Shown in pieces: positions 15,743-24,466 of a stretch of DNA of 33,163 bases (the first letter of the stretch is position 1; each line of letters opens with the position of its first letter). The translations under genes and the position numbers were made by a program. The notes under the pieces are model-generated. The model saw only the letters and a program-made list of their open reading frames with translations, did not search any database and was not told the origin of the DNA. Location: assembly GCA_964429005.1 (NCBI GenBank), contig CAYSAJ010000018.1, positions 1 through 33,163 of the forward strand, in the 5' to 3' direction. Source of the stretch: JACRBE01 sp964429005. Its GTDB lineage: Bacteria > Chlamydiota > Chlamydiia > Chlamydiales > JACRBE01.

Positions 15743-16293
15743 CGAATTAAATCAATAGATTCTCTACCCCTGGCAATATAGAGGACAACAGCCTCTAATT
15801 TTTCCCCCATGACTACTTGTTTGCCATCGAGCGTGACTCCCACATAATGTCCTTTATTAAAGATGAGGTCTGTCTCTACCCTCCCTTTGACAGAGTCCAC
15901 TTGCAATAAAAATGTTTCTGAAGGTTTTTTGCCTAAAGGTGAAACATAAACAACTTGAGTATCTAATAGGAGGCGAATCCTTTCACTGATAAGAGTTTCC
16001 GAAGAACCTTCTTCTAAGGGACTAATTTTATCTGCAAGCAAGGCAAAAGCAACTTCAAATAAGTGATCTCCAATCCATTCATCGATCCCTTCTCTTTTTA
16101 CGAATACTCCTTGAGTTACTCTAATATTAATAACACCTGACATGACATGTAAGGCGAGACTTCTTACAGCTTCTACGCTTGTCTCTAGAAGATCCAGATC
16201 TTCCAGCGGACAATCTTTAACGTAGTCTTTTTCATCTATGAGGTTGACTTCAGCTCCCTCAATTCTATATAGCATTCTCGATACACTAGCCAT
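15739..16293 (-). CDS. Unknown protein, paralog B of a tandem pair
   Basis: Unrecognised 184-residue soluble protein with no signal peptide or membrane segment. It shares a pattern with the gene directly upstream. ALHVMSGVINIRVTQG here matches IANAVMADMINIRIVQG there. DEWIGDHLFEVAFALL matches GVWVGDRVADVVQGLI. LDGKQVVMGEKLEAVVLYI followed by RGRESIDLI matches SDNKALIAPDFLDIVHYI followed by KSRETFYVDL. The two probably arose by duplication and are transcribed together, 21 bases apart. The ATG has only a weak upstream AGAG. Four bases overlap the dnaQ-like gene tail to tail. No function can be assigned. Confidence 0.75.
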   Translation of the reverse strand: MASVSRMLYRIEGAEVNLIDEKDYVKDCPLEDLDLLETSVEAVRSLALHVMSGVINIRVTQGVFVKREGIDEWIGDHLFEVAFALLADKISPLEEGSSETLISERIRLLLDTQVVYVSPLGKKPSETFLLQVDSVKGRVETDLIFNKGHYVGVTLDGKQVVMGEKLEAVVLYIARGRESIDLIR

Positions 16294-16314
16294 ACCAACT
16301 CTTTTTGTTTATTT

Positions 16315-16956
16315 CTAACCTTTGTAAGCTGTGGAAATAACCTTCCTTGAATCTAGATCAACATAAAATGTTTCTCTGCTTTTAGTTATATAATGGACTA
16401 TATCCAGAAAATCGGGAGCGATGAGAGCCTTGTTATCACTTGTAACACTGATGCACATTTCTGATCCAATCTGAGAGGCTCCTGCAACGCTCATATCTGG
16501 GTTGATTCTAGCATAATCAGTGACTTTTTCTTTTAGGATAGAAGCTGCGTCGTAAGACCTTGTCGAGGCGATATAATAGACTCTCAGCGATCCTAGCGCT
16601 TCTGGGGATAATAATAGAGCGCCGATTACAATCGGATTCCCCTTAGCCATTTCTTCTCTGATACGCCGTCCAAGAATCAGTCCTTGGACAACATCTGCAA
16701 CACGATCTCCCACCCATACCCCGCCTTCTTTCGATCCTTGAACAATACGGATGTTGATCATGTCTGCCATCACTGCATTGGCTATATCACTTACACATTT
16801 TGCTGTTTCACGGAGATCATCATGGATTAATTCAAGAGGTCTTTTATAAACCTCACCTCCGATTAGATGAATTAAGGGAGAGGAAGGAAAATCTCCTGTC
16901 GGGACATCTCCTGCGCCTCCTACTGCAGGTAATAGTGGTGCTGTTATAGCTGCCAT
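16315..16956 (-). CDS. Unknown protein, paralog A of a tandem pair
   Basis: Unrecognised 213-residue protein. I start at the ATG at 16956, which has AAAAGGA 5 bases upstream; a longer frame from a TTG at 16971 has no such site. The N-terminal 30 residues are rich in Gly, Pro and Ala (AAITAPLLPAVGGAGDVP), unlike its paralog. The central region (about 55-90) and the C-terminal 35 residues match the downstream gene. Predicted alternating helices and strands, with no membrane segment. It is preceded by a good promoter (16985-17013), so the pair forms its own two-gene operon downstream of the ABC exporter gene. Confidence 0.75.
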   Translation of the reverse strand: MAAITAPLLPAVGGAGDVPTGDFPSSPLIHLIGGEVYKRPLELIHDDLRETAKCVSDIANAVMADMINIRIVQGSKEGGVWVGDRVADVVQGLILGRRIREEMAKGNPIVIGALLLSPEALGSLRVYYIASTRSYDAASILKEKVTDYARINPDMSVAGASQIGSEMCISVTSDNKALIAPDFLDIVHYITKSRETFYVDLDSRKVISTAYKG

Positions 16957-16984
16957 AGAGATCCTTTTCAAAGGTTTGAGGAAG

Positions 16985-17013
16985 ATACTAGAGATCTTTC
17001 GGAAAAATTACAA
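16985..17013 (-). promoter_or_regulatory. Promoter of the tandem paralog pair
   Basis: On the minus strand TTGTAA (17008-17013) and TAGTAT (16985-16990) are exactly 17 bases apart, 28 bases before the chosen ATG, in the gap after the ABC exporter gene. Confidence 0.5.
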
Positions 17014-17030
17014 GATTGGGTGATGCTTGA

Positions 17031-18971
17031 CTAGGTGACAGCCTCTTCGGCTGAAACATCTCTAACGTTGTAATTGAGCTCCCACATCAGCTTAAATGGT
17101 GGGCAGGTTCTAAGAAGCTCTTCTTTGGTGCCATCAGCGATTTTCTGCCCTTCTTGTATGAAAATGATCCGATCTGCATCTTCAATCGTAGAAAAACGGT
17201 GAGCAACAATAATTTGAGTAATTTCCCCATGAAGCTCCCGAATCGTCGCCTTGATCTTATCTTCGCTGATTGCATCTAGTGATGAAGTCGCTTCGTCGAG
17301 GATCAAAATAGGAGATTTTTTCGCAAGGGCCCTTGCAATACTCAGACGCTGCTGCTGTCCACCGGAGAGGTTCTTACCTGTTTCAGCTAAGTGGGTGTCA
17401 TATTGCTGGGGGAGGTTTTGAATAAATTCATGAGCGTGAGCTTTTTTGGCTGCGAGCAAAACTTCTGCATGGGGCAGCGGACGTCCATAGGTTATATTAG
17501 CCCGGATTGTGTCAAAAAAGAGAAAAGGTTTTTGGGAAACATAAGACATAAAATTGCGAAGGGAGGCTTGTGAATATGACTTAAGGGAGACACCGTCAAT
17601 TTGTATATCTCCCTTCTCGATTTCATAAAGGCGAGGCAGGAGTTGCAAAATCGTTGATTTCCCCGAGCCTGTGGATCCTACAATAGCAACGGTCTCTCCT
17701 TTTCTGATTGTAAAAGAAACACCGCGGAGCACCCATTTATCCTCGTAGCGAAACCAAACGTCCTTAAACTCGATTTTTTCTTTAAACACTGTGAGCTCTT
17801 TAACGTTTTCCTTTTCGTCCATTTGGGGAGGAATTCGAAGAACTTCAAAAAGACGCTCAGCGGCCACAACACCTTTTTGAATATTCGTATTTTCGTCAGC
17901 GAATTTCTTAACAGGCTCATAGAACATGTGCAAAAAGCCGCAAAAGACAACAAGCTCTGAAACGCTCATATGAAAAAAGTAAAGACCGCTTATGACAACG
18001 AAAGCCAAACAAAAAGTAGTAATCGTGTGGAGAATCGGCCTTACTAAAAGGTCGTATTTGGCTGTTTTCTTTTGCAAGAAAGCCATTTGATCATTTTTTT
18101 CTTCATATTTTCTAAGAGAAAACGCTTCCATAGAGAAGATTTTCACGGTCTGAATACCTGCCAAAAAATCAATCAAAATAGAGGTGAAATCTTCCTGGTT
18201 TTTGAGAAACTGTCTCGTAATCCTCTTCACTTTTTTTGTAATAATAACTACAGGAAATATGATCGAAGGGAGCCCTATGAAGATCACAAGAGACAGTTTC
18301 CAAGAAACATAGAAACATACAAAAAGGCTCGTAACTATGGTAAAAGGGGTGTGAATATAGTTTGTTATACACGAGTTAATCGAAGCTGCGATTTGAGCTG
18401 CGTCCCCTGCCACCCTAGAAGAGAGTGATCCGATATTATACTGCTGGTAAAAGGTCATCGGCAAAGTTTGCATATGTTTAAAGTACTGCTTACGCAAATC
18501 TTTACTAATTCGAATTGATAAAATTTGAGTGGAATAGCGGCTTAAAAACAAAAAAACCGCCTTAAAACTAGCCACTAACATGAGAAGAAGAACCATCGCC
18601 TCTAGTTTATTACCATGCAAATGAAATTTTGTGCGGAAATTTTGGAGAACCTTATTCAGGATATTATTATCGCTTGAAGCGAGGAATTCGGAAGCTTTTT
18701 TTTTGGTAATCGGAGCCATCTCGCTTCCGGCGATCTGGGGCCATTGTTTTTGAACGTAATCGAGATAAATTTTCTGCTCTTCTCCCATACTGGGTCCTGG
18801 TTTTTTTTCATCAAAAAGAGCAAAAAAGTCTGATCCCGTATTGATGATTACCCCAAGAGAAACCATTTCGATTTGGTTTGCAAAGGTGAAAATAAGAAGT
18901 GTAAAAACAGTTCCTAAGAAGAGTAAAAAATGAGATTTGACGCGAAAGACAATTTTTAAAATCAGCTTCAT
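17031..18971 (-). CDS. msbA: ABC exporter, MsbA-like (membrane and ATPase domains fused)
   Basis: Half-transporter of the MsbA/multidrug type, probably flipping lipid A or another lipid across the inner membrane. It has 646 residues. The membrane domain has segments near 13-31, 123-145, 208-225, 228-247 and 312-350. The ATPase domain has Walker A GSTGSGKST (432-440), Q-loop Gln480, signature LSGGQ (535-539), Walker B ILILDE (555-560) and switch His591. It is about 60 residues longer than typical MsbA because of a polar stretch between the first two membrane segments (about 45-120), which would face the periplasm. The order with accA matches Chlamydia CT264-CT265. The substrate is inferred. 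Confidence 0.85.
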   Translation of the reverse strand: MKLILKIVFRVKSHFLLFLGTVFTLLIFTFANQIEMVSLGVIINTGSDFFALFDEKKPGPSMGEEQKIYLDYVQKQWPQIAGSEMAPITKKKASEFLASSDNNILNKVLQNFRTKFHLHGNKLEAMVLLLMLVASFKAVFLFLSRYSTQILSIRISKDLRKQYFKHMQTLPMTFYQQYNIGSLSSRVAGDAAQIAASINSCITNYIHTPFTIVTSLFVCFYVSWKLSLVIFIGLPSIIFPVVIITKKVKRITRQFLKNQEDFTSILIDFLAGIQTVKIFSMEAFSLRKYEEKNDQMAFLQKKTAKYDLLVRPILHTITTFCLAFVVISGLYFFHMSVSELVVFCGFLHMFYEPVKKFADENTNIQKGVVAAERLFEVLRIPPQMDEKENVKELTVFKEKIEFKDVWFRYEDKWVLRGVSFTIRKGETVAIVGSTGSGKSTILQLLPRLYEIEKGDIQIDGVSLKSYSQASLRNFMSYVSQKPFLFFDTIRANITYGRPLPHAEVLLAAKKAHAHEFIQNLPQQYDTHLAETGKNLSGGQQQRLSIARALAKKSPILILDEATSSLDAISEDKIKATIRELHGEITQIIVAHRFSTIEDADRIIFIQEGQKIADGTKEELLRTCPPFKLMWELNYNVRDVSAEEAVT

Positions 18972-18994
18972 AGGATTTCAATGTTTCCCCGCGA

Positions 18995-19000
18995 ATTATA
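18995..19000 (-). promoter_or_regulatory. Candidate -10 element before the ABC exporter gene
   Basis: A perfect TATAAT on the minus strand lies 24 bases before the ATG, in the 57-base gap after accA. I could not find a good -35 at the right distance, so the gene may depend on read-through from accA. Confidence 0.3.
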
Positions 19001-19028
19001 GCCTCTCTAGAATTTTAGAGAATAGATA

Positions 19029-19988
19029 TTAATTCTCTTGCGAAAGATCTATAAAAGAACCCATTTGGCGAAACTTGTCATACCGTTTGGTAAGTAGACT
19101 TGGAAGGCTCTCTTTAGAGAGCTCGCTCAGTGTTTGTAAAATATATTCCTTCACTCGAGAAAACATTAGAGGCTTGTCGAGATGAGCCCCACCTACAGGC
19201 TCTAGAATGATATCATCAATGATTTTTCTCTCTTTAAGATCTTCTGGAAGAAGCTTAAGAGAGGAAGCTGCAAGAGAGTTTTTTGAAGAGTCTTTCCAAA
19301 GAATCGAAGCACATCCTTCTGGAGAGATAACAGAGTAGTAACTATGTTCGAGCATAGCAATGCGGTCACCTATCCCCATTCCAAGCGCCCCTCCGGAACA
19401 TCCTTCCCCAATCAGAATGACGATGATCTGTGTACTGAGGACCGCCATTTCCATCAGGTTTTGAGCAATCGCCATACCCTGTCCCCTTTCCTCAGCAGTA
19501 AGCCCTGGATAAGCACCCGGAGTGTCAAGCAAGCAAATAACTGGCAGATGGAATTTCTCTGCTAGTTTCATGAGACGAAGAGCTTTGCGATACCCTTCGG
19601 GGTGTGGCATACCAAAATTTCTTTTGATTCTGGTTTCAGTATCGTCCCCTTTTTCCTGAGCGATCACCATGACTTTCTGATCACCGATCAGAGCAAGACC
19701 TCCGATGATGGCACTGTCATTCCCAAAGGATCTATCTCCAGCAAGTTCTTCAAATTCACTGCAGAGATTTTCAATATAATGAATAGAATGGGGCCGATCT
19801 TGATGGCGAGAGATTGCCACACGTTGCCATGGAGTTAGCTCACTATAGATTTTAGTTTTGAGTTGTTGTAATTTATGCGTAAGGCGGAGGATCTCATCTT
19901 CAGCGAAGCGGTCATTTTTATCATTTTGACGCTGCAGTTGGAGAATAGCTTGTTGACATTCTTCAATTTGTTTTTCATGCTCTAGCAT
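19029..19988 (-). CDS. accA: Acetyl-CoA carboxylase carboxyltransferase alpha subunit
   Basis: Together with AccD transfers carboxyl from biotin to acetyl-CoA, making the malonyl-CoA used by FabD. It has 319 residues, the usual AccA length. The N-terminal coiled helices (about 1-50) are typical. LTPWQRVAISRHQDRP is at 51-66, and the crotonase-like core has LLDTPGAYPG (153-162) and the oxyanion region GEGCSGGALG (194-203), followed by SVISPEGCASILWKD. The ATG has AAGGA 7 bases upstream, located in the last codons of the transpeptidase gene, so the two are closely coupled. The accD gene is not in this window. Confidence 0.96.
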   Translation of the reverse strand: MLEHEKQIEECQQAILQLQRQNDKNDRFAEDEILRLTHKLQQLKTKIYSELTPWQRVAISRHQDRPHSIHYIENLCSEFEELAGDRSFGNDSAIIGGLALIGDQKVMVIAQEKGDDTETRIKRNFGMPHPEGYRKALRLMKLAEKFHLPVICLLDTPGAYPGLTAEERGQGMAIAQNLMEMAVLSTQIIVILIGEGCSGGALGMGIGDRIAMLEHSYYSVISPEGCASILWKDSSKNSLAASSLKLLPEDLKERKIIDDIILEPVGGAHLDKPLMFSRVKEYILQTLSELSKESLPSLLTKRYDKFRQMGSFIDLSQEN

Positions 19989-19989
19989 A

Positions 19990-20994
19990 CTACTTTCCTT
20001 CAGTTGAGGACTCAGCCTCTTTTACAATTTCCACGGTCGTAGGCCTTGTCACTACGATCGCATAAATTTCCTCTACATCTTCTTGGAGCAAACGGACGCA
20101 GCCACTACTTGCATATTTGCCAATCGATTCCGTTTGTTCAGTTAGCTTTTCGGCCTTTTCATCAAAGTACATAGGAGCTCCATGAATCCCATATCCTTTG
20201 GCATACGCTTCTTGATCGGCTTCAATTCCTTTAAAGGGCAGCCATCTCGTTCCAAAAATATTAATCATTTCGATTCTTTCATTTTGAAAGAACCCCATGA
20301 CACCAGGTTTATAGCTGGCAATTTTATCTCCCAGCATAAACTTTCCGAGTGGAGTAATCGTCCCTGATGGAGATTTACTATCTGGCAACCCAAGTCCTAC
20401 ACGGTAAGTCTTTAATAATACTTTTTCATTCTTGTCGAGGTCTACATAGTAAAACCACATCTTGCATTTCGACACATCGACAAGAAGATAAAATTCAAAA
20501 TTCACATCGGATCGAAAAACATTAAATCGATCACCGGGAGCCACTTTTTGCGTGAGATAGTCGGCTTTTCTATTGAGGCCTCTTGCAATAAAGTGACGTG
20601 ATGTTTTGTAGTAAGAGGCATAGTCTGCAATCCAAGCAGGTCTTCCCTTTAGCCAAGAAACCCTACTTGTATATGTCACAGTTTCCACTATAGGCAATCT
20701 ATCACTACCGAAAGAAAAAAGCTGGTGAATGTGGTCTACATCGGGTGAGTAGGTCGTAGACTCCTTCACTTCTCGAATTTCTTTCTTTTCTTTTGGGGAA
20801 GCAGTCTTCTCCTTAGCAGGGGGTAGAGTTTCTACTTTTTTATCTTCCACCTCCGCCAGTTCTTTTACATCTTCCTTAGCAGATACTGCCAAGGTGGGCG
20901 TCTTTTTTGGTTGATTTTTTCGCCCGGCGCCAATACCGACTAGCAAAACCCCTAAGGCCGCCAGCACTACGAAAAGAACTCTAGGAATTTTCAA
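19990..20994 (-). CDS. L,D-transpeptidase (YkuD domain), membrane-anchored
   Basis: Likely cross-links peptidoglycan stems (3-3 links) or anchors proteins in the periplasm. It has 334 residues. The start is a TTG at 20994, supported by GGGGGA just upstream; no suitable ATG exists. An N-terminal membrane anchor (5-22) is followed by a Lys/Glu/Pro-rich linker (25-80). LTQKVAPGDRFNVF near 147-160 could be a small substrate-binding segment. The catalytic domain covers about 165-325, with SGTITPLGKFML, His271-Gly272 and the active-site SSGCVRL (Cys299, Arg301). It sits between the CT266-like gene and accA, where I recall no such gene in Chlamydia, and its stop is one base from the accA start. Confidence 0.9.
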   Translation of the reverse strand: MKIPRVLFVVLAALGVLLVGIGAGRKNQPKKTPTLAVSAKEDVKELAEVEDKKVETLPPAKEKTASPKEKKEIREVKESTTYSPDVDHIHQLFSFGSDRLPIVETVTYTSRVSWLKGRPAWIADYASYYKTSRHFIARGLNRKADYLTQKVAPGDRFNVFRSDVNFEFYLLVDVSKCKMWFYYVDLDKNEKVLLKTYRVGLGLPDSKSPSGTITPLGKFMLGDKIASYKPGVMGFFQNERIEMINIFGTRWLPFKGIEADQEAYAKGYGIHGAPMYFDEKAEKLTEQTESIGKYASSGCVRLLQEDVEEIYAIVVTRPTTVEIVKEAESSTEGK

Positions 20995-21051
20995 AAAATC
21001 CCCCTTTAATTAGGATTATTTTGCAGATAATTTAAAAAATAGTCAAACAAA

Positions 21052-22356
21052 CTAAAAAATATGACTATTAAATTTTTTATTATTATTATTTAATTCTATA
21101 GCGACAATGTAAGTTGCTCCCCAGAAAAACTCTCCTCCCGCTAGGGGTAAAACTTCAATTTTTTGCATCGTTCCTTCGAAAGTCAAGGTCTCACCCCCTT
21201 TCTTTAAAAGAATTTTTTGAGCGGGCCCTTCGTACTTCTCTAAAGAATTAGGCAAAATCCCCTTTCCATCCACAAAAAGGGAGTCTGCAAGAAGAAAGAA
21301 GGAAAAAAACAAGGGTTTTTCGCTCTGTTTTTGGCAAGAAACAGAGAGGTGAAAATTCTTCTCTGATTGAATAGAAAAACGGATCCAATCCGAGCCCAGC
21401 ACGATGTTATTGTCTTGGAATTCAGTTGTTCTTGTCCATCCTTCATATTGAGAAGAAGATGAAACAGTTGCACTTTGGTCTAAATGAAAAACTCCAAATT
21501 CTTTTTCACTATACAAAGGAGCATATTGAGGACCCATGGCAAGAATTTTAATCTCACCTTTTTGTAGATAACCCAAGGAACTATTTTTACCGCTTAGAGA
21601 AAACAACCCTGAGAGGTCTTTTGAAGGTTTTAGGGAGTGATAGCGATCTGTCAATGGGGGAGCTTTTTCAATATGCTGACTTATAAAGGGTGTGAGCAAA
21701 TGACTCATGATTGAATAAAACAACTGTTGAGGATTCATTTCTCCTTTTTCAGAAGCTTCAAATTTTTTGGGTGGTATCTCCCAAATATTGCTCAAGAGCT
21801 CGTAAATACTTTGCTGAAAATAGAGCGATGAGTGAGGTGTGGTAAAAAAAAGAGATGGTATAAATTCACCATTTGCAAAAAAGAGTGAGGAAGAAATATC
21901 AAGAAGCTCTCTCAGACAGGAGTATTGGACTTGATTGTGATGCATCAGATAAAAAATTAAGATGATTTCTTCTAAAGCATCTAGACAAGAGGATTCTTTA
22001 TAGCTTTCATATTTGTCCTTAAATTTCTGAAGGTGATTCTCATCACTAAAATTTAAGGGAGTTGTCACCGAAAGAGATTGTAGTACCAGAGATCGTATTT
22101 CAAAAAGTCCCTCATTCTTTCCCGGCTCAATGGCACCAAGATAAGGAGGCTTATCCCTATCATTCCCTTTATGAACCTGGTAAAAAAAACCCCTAAGAAA
22201 GGCTTCATAGAAATTCTTAGGGGGCATTAAGGAAGCTTGATCGGAATCCTGGCTGAATATTTTTTCAAAAGAGCACAATTGATCCCACAGTTTGGCCCAT
22301 TCTTGGGCTCTCTCTTCCTCTGTGAGGATGAGATCCGCTGAAATCGTTGTGCTCAT
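21052..22356 (-). CDS. Conserved hypothetical, probably the CT266 counterpart
   Basis: A 434-residue soluble protein of unknown function. I do not recognise a domain. The N-terminal half (about 1-230) looks helical (ERAQEWAKLWDQLCSFEKIF), and the C-terminal half is rich in beta-type and aromatic residues (FHLSVSCQKQSEKPLFFSFF). The assignment rests on position: accA, this gene and an IHF/HU gene appear in the same order as CT265-CT266-CT267. The C-terminus carries a short Asn run (NNNNKKF), encoded by a repeat of AAT triplets near 21075-21092. The start ATG is 11 bases after the IHF gene, with GGATATGAG upstream, so the two are co-transcribed. Confidence 0.7.
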   Translation of the reverse strand: MSTTISADLILTEEERAQEWAKLWDQLCSFEKIFSQDSDQASLMPPKNFYEAFLRGFFYQVHKGNDRDKPPYLGAIEPGKNEGLFEIRSLVLQSLSVTTPLNFSDENHLQKFKDKYESYKESSCLDALEEIILIFYLMHHNQVQYSCLRELLDISSSLFFANGEFIPSLFFTTPHSSLYFQQSIYELLSNIWEIPPKKFEASEKGEMNPQQLFYSIMSHLLTPFISQHIEKAPPLTDRYHSLKPSKDLSGLFSLSGKNSSLGYLQKGEIKILAMGPQYAPLYSEKEFGVFHLDQSATVSSSSQYEGWTRTTEFQDNNIVLGSDWIRFSIQSEKNFHLSVSCQKQSEKPLFFSFFLLADSLFVDGKGILPNSLEKYEGPAQKILLKKGGETLTFEGTMQKIEVLPLAGGEFFWGATYIVAIELNNNNKKFNSHIF

Positions 22357-22367
22357 TTCTCATATCC

Positions 22368-22706
22368 TTATACAGTAGAACCGAAAGATTTTTTCATTTC
22401 TAAAGACTCTTCTTGAGGAGTCCCTTCGATGAGTTCTTTCATTCTTTTTCCTGGAGTAAATTTCACTGCGGGTCTTGCAGGAATTACGATAGGCACATCA
22501 GCATTTTTTGGATTGCGTCCGATTTTTTGCTTTCTTTCAACGACTTCGAAAACTCCGAAATCACGGAACTCAAGACGATCGCCCTCAGCAAGACAATCTG
22601 TCATCGTGTCTAAAAAGGACTGAATCACGTTTCTCACATCATTGGGATGCATCCCTTTTTTTTGTGAGATCACTTGAATCAGTTTTTTCTTTGTGATCGT
22701 TCCCAT
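22368..22706 (-). CDS. ihfA: IHF/HU-family DNA-binding protein
   Basis: Nucleoid-associated DNA-bending protein. I start at the ATG at 22706, preceded by a strong AAGGAGAGG, giving 112 residues; a TTG frame five codons longer places that site inside the gene. The dimerisation helices cover about 1-45 (TKKKLIQVISQKKGMHPNDVR). The conserved FRDFGVFEVVERKQKIGRNP follows, then the beta-arm tip with IPARPAVKFTPGKRMKELI. Family members have about 90-100 residues, so the 15-residue acidic/basic tail (EESLEMKKSFGSTV) is an extension. The order with the CT266-like gene and accA supports the chlamydial ihfA (CT267) identity. Whether it acts as HU or IHF cannot be told. Confidence 0.9.
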   Translation of the reverse strand: MGTITKKKLIQVISQKKGMHPNDVRNVIQSFLDTMTDCLAEGDRLEFRDFGVFEVVERKQKIGRNPKNADVPIVIPARPAVKFTPGKRMKELIEGTPQEESLEMKKSFGSTV

Positions 22707-22802
22707 ATTCCTCTCCTTCAATGTTACAATTAAATCATCACTTCCTATAAGGTTGCGAAATTCTCATTTTTGTATCTACCTGATTTTCAGACAAGTTCTT
22801 TT

Positions 22803-24077
22803 TTATGAGTTCACAACTTCTATTAATACTTTCTTTTTCTTGCCAGAGGAAATCACGAGGTAACGATCTTCAATAAGATCGCTTTGCTGCATTATTTTCT
22901 TTGTGTCGGCAATTTTTTCATTATTCAAGTATGCACCATGGTTTTCAATCAGGCGAAACGCTTCAGATTTTGAAGAAACAAGACCTGACTTAAGAACCAA
23001 GCTGGCATAAAGCTGCCCTATTACTTCCTCCTGCCTGAGTGGAAGTGTGGGAAAAACGGACTTGAGAGCTTCAATATTATCAACTGTCAATTCGATATCT
23101 GCTCCAGGTCTTAATGAGGAGGTTGTTTCTAGAGCAATATTAAGACCCTCTTCCCCATGAACCCATCTGGTAATTTCTGAGGCGAGAATTTTCTGCGCTT
23201 CATTCGGTTTATAATTCGGCTCTTTCATCGATCTTTCAATTTTATGAATCTCTTCGATGGGAAGAAAAGTTAGAATTTTGAGCATTTTGATAATATCTTC
23301 ATCAGGTATAGATATAAAGTATTGGTAGAATTGGTAGTAGGAACATTTACTTGGATCGAGCCAAATAGCTCCCTGCTCACTCTTTCCAAATTTTTTACCA
23401 TCACTCCTTGTGAGAAGGGGGAAGGTAAAACCAAACACACTCTCATGCGTTTGCTTCCTAACGAACTCTATCCCTGCTGTAATGTTTCCCCATTGGTCAC
23501 TACCTCCCAGCTGGAGGACAACACCATGTTTTTCATAGAGATGGTAAAAGTCATATCCTTGGAGCATCTGGTAAGTAAATTCGGTAAAACTCATTCCATC
23601 TTCTGATTCAAGCCTAGCCTTTACACTTTCTTTGGCAAGCATTGTAGACAGACGGAAGTGCTTACCCACATCCCGAAGAAAACTAATAAGAGAAAACTTT
23701 GAAAGCCAATCATTATTATCGACAAAAAGGGCTTTATCAGAAGAAGAAAAATCAAAAAAACGATCAAAGAGCTTTTTGATCCCCTTTTTGTTGATTTCGA
23801 GCTGGGCGTCGTCAAGAAGGGGTCTTTCCTTACTTTTACCGGAAGGATCCCCTATCCGAGCTGTAGCTCCGCCAAGGAGGACAACGGGAATGTGGCCATA
23901 CTCTGCAAACCACTTGAGAACAATAATACCTACCAGGTTGCCTAAATGAAGAGAATCGGCGGTAGGATCAAATCCGAGGTAGACCTTTGTAGGCTTGCTG
24001 AGCTGAGCATGAAGTTCTTCATGGCTAACAGTATCGAGAAGTCCACGCTGCTCCAAAGTGGCAATAAGAGGGTTCAT
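22803..24077 (-). CDS. tyrS: Tyrosyl-tRNA synthetase
   Basis: Charges tRNA-Tyr. It has 424 residues, the length of the bacterial TyrRS with an S4 domain. YLGFDPTADSLHLGN at 33-47 contains the HIGH-like motif (HLGN 44-47). GSDQWGN lies at 192-198. The KMSKS-like motif is KFGKS (229-233). The C-terminal S4 RNA-binding domain runs from about 358 (LVSSKSEAFRLIENHGAYLN). The start overlaps the stop of the small upstream gene as ATGA. The Chlamydia tyrS lies elsewhere (CT062), so this placement is specific to this lineage or segment. Confidence 0.97.
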   Translation of the reverse strand: MNPLIATLEQRGLLDTVSHEELHAQLSKPTKVYLGFDPTADSLHLGNLVGIIVLKWFAEYGHIPVVLLGGATARIGDPSGKSKERPLLDDAQLEINKKGIKKLFDRFFDFSSSDKALFVDNNDWLSKFSLISFLRDVGKHFRLSTMLAKESVKARLESEDGMSFTEFTYQMLQGYDFYHLYEKHGVVLQLGGSDQWGNITAGIEFVRKQTHESVFGFTFPLLTRSDGKKFGKSEQGAIWLDPSKCSYYQFYQYFISIPDEDIIKMLKILTFLPIEEIHKIERSMKEPNYKPNEAQKILASEITRWVHGEEGLNIALETTSSLRPGADIELTVDNIEALKSVFPTLPLRQEEVIGQLYASLVLKSGLVSSKSEAFRLIENHGAYLNNEKIADTKKIMQQSDLIEDRYLVISSGKKKKVLIEVVNS

Positions 24078-24343
24078 TCTTTAAAGCTCCCGTTTTCCTC
24101 AAGTATTGTGCCAATTTTCCTAATAATTTTCTCGGTTGTTTTTGTAAGAGGAGCAATATCATGGTCTTTTATAGTAATTCGGTCCACTGCGTACTTTGCA
24201 ATCCACACTCTCATTTCGTGAACTTTTCTGCGCAAAGCTTGCTGGGTGACTTTTTTTTCCATAGTCACCATTCTTTGTTCGATTTTTTTTCGAGCTTTGA
24301 GCGTTTTTAAACTCTCCGGTGCTGATTCTTTCTCTGGATCCAA
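24074..24343 (-). CDS. Small charged helical protein coupled to tyrS, unknown function
   Basis: Unrecognised 89-residue protein, very rich in Lys, Arg and Glu and predicted helical (SLKTLKARKKIEQRMVTMEK, then QALRRKVHEMRVWIAKYAVD). The start is a TTG at 24341-24343 with a perfect AGGAGG seven bases upstream, a strong reason to accept it over the later ATG. The stop overlaps the tyrS ATG (ATGA), implying coupled translation. No signal peptide, membrane segment or known motif is visible. Confidence 0.65.
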   Translation of the reverse strand: MDPEKESAPESLKTLKARKKIEQRMVTMEKKVTQQALRRKVHEMRVWIAKYAVDRITIKDHDIAPLTKTTEKIIRKIGTILEENGSFKE

Positions 24344-24466
24344 ACCCTATCCTCCTCTCTGTAAGTGTAGAGGTTAGAATAATTTGTTTAAGAGTTTATC
24401 GCAATGATTGAAGGGAAAAAAAACAAAAGTGCAGAAATAGCTCCCGCCTTGCTATGTTTTCTTTAG

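Noticed and set aside
21075..21092. AAT triplet run at the end of the CT266-like gene, considered as a microsatellite.
   Set aside because: It is only a few units long, encodes an in-frame Asn run and sits near the stop, so it is unlikely to be a phase-variable switch.
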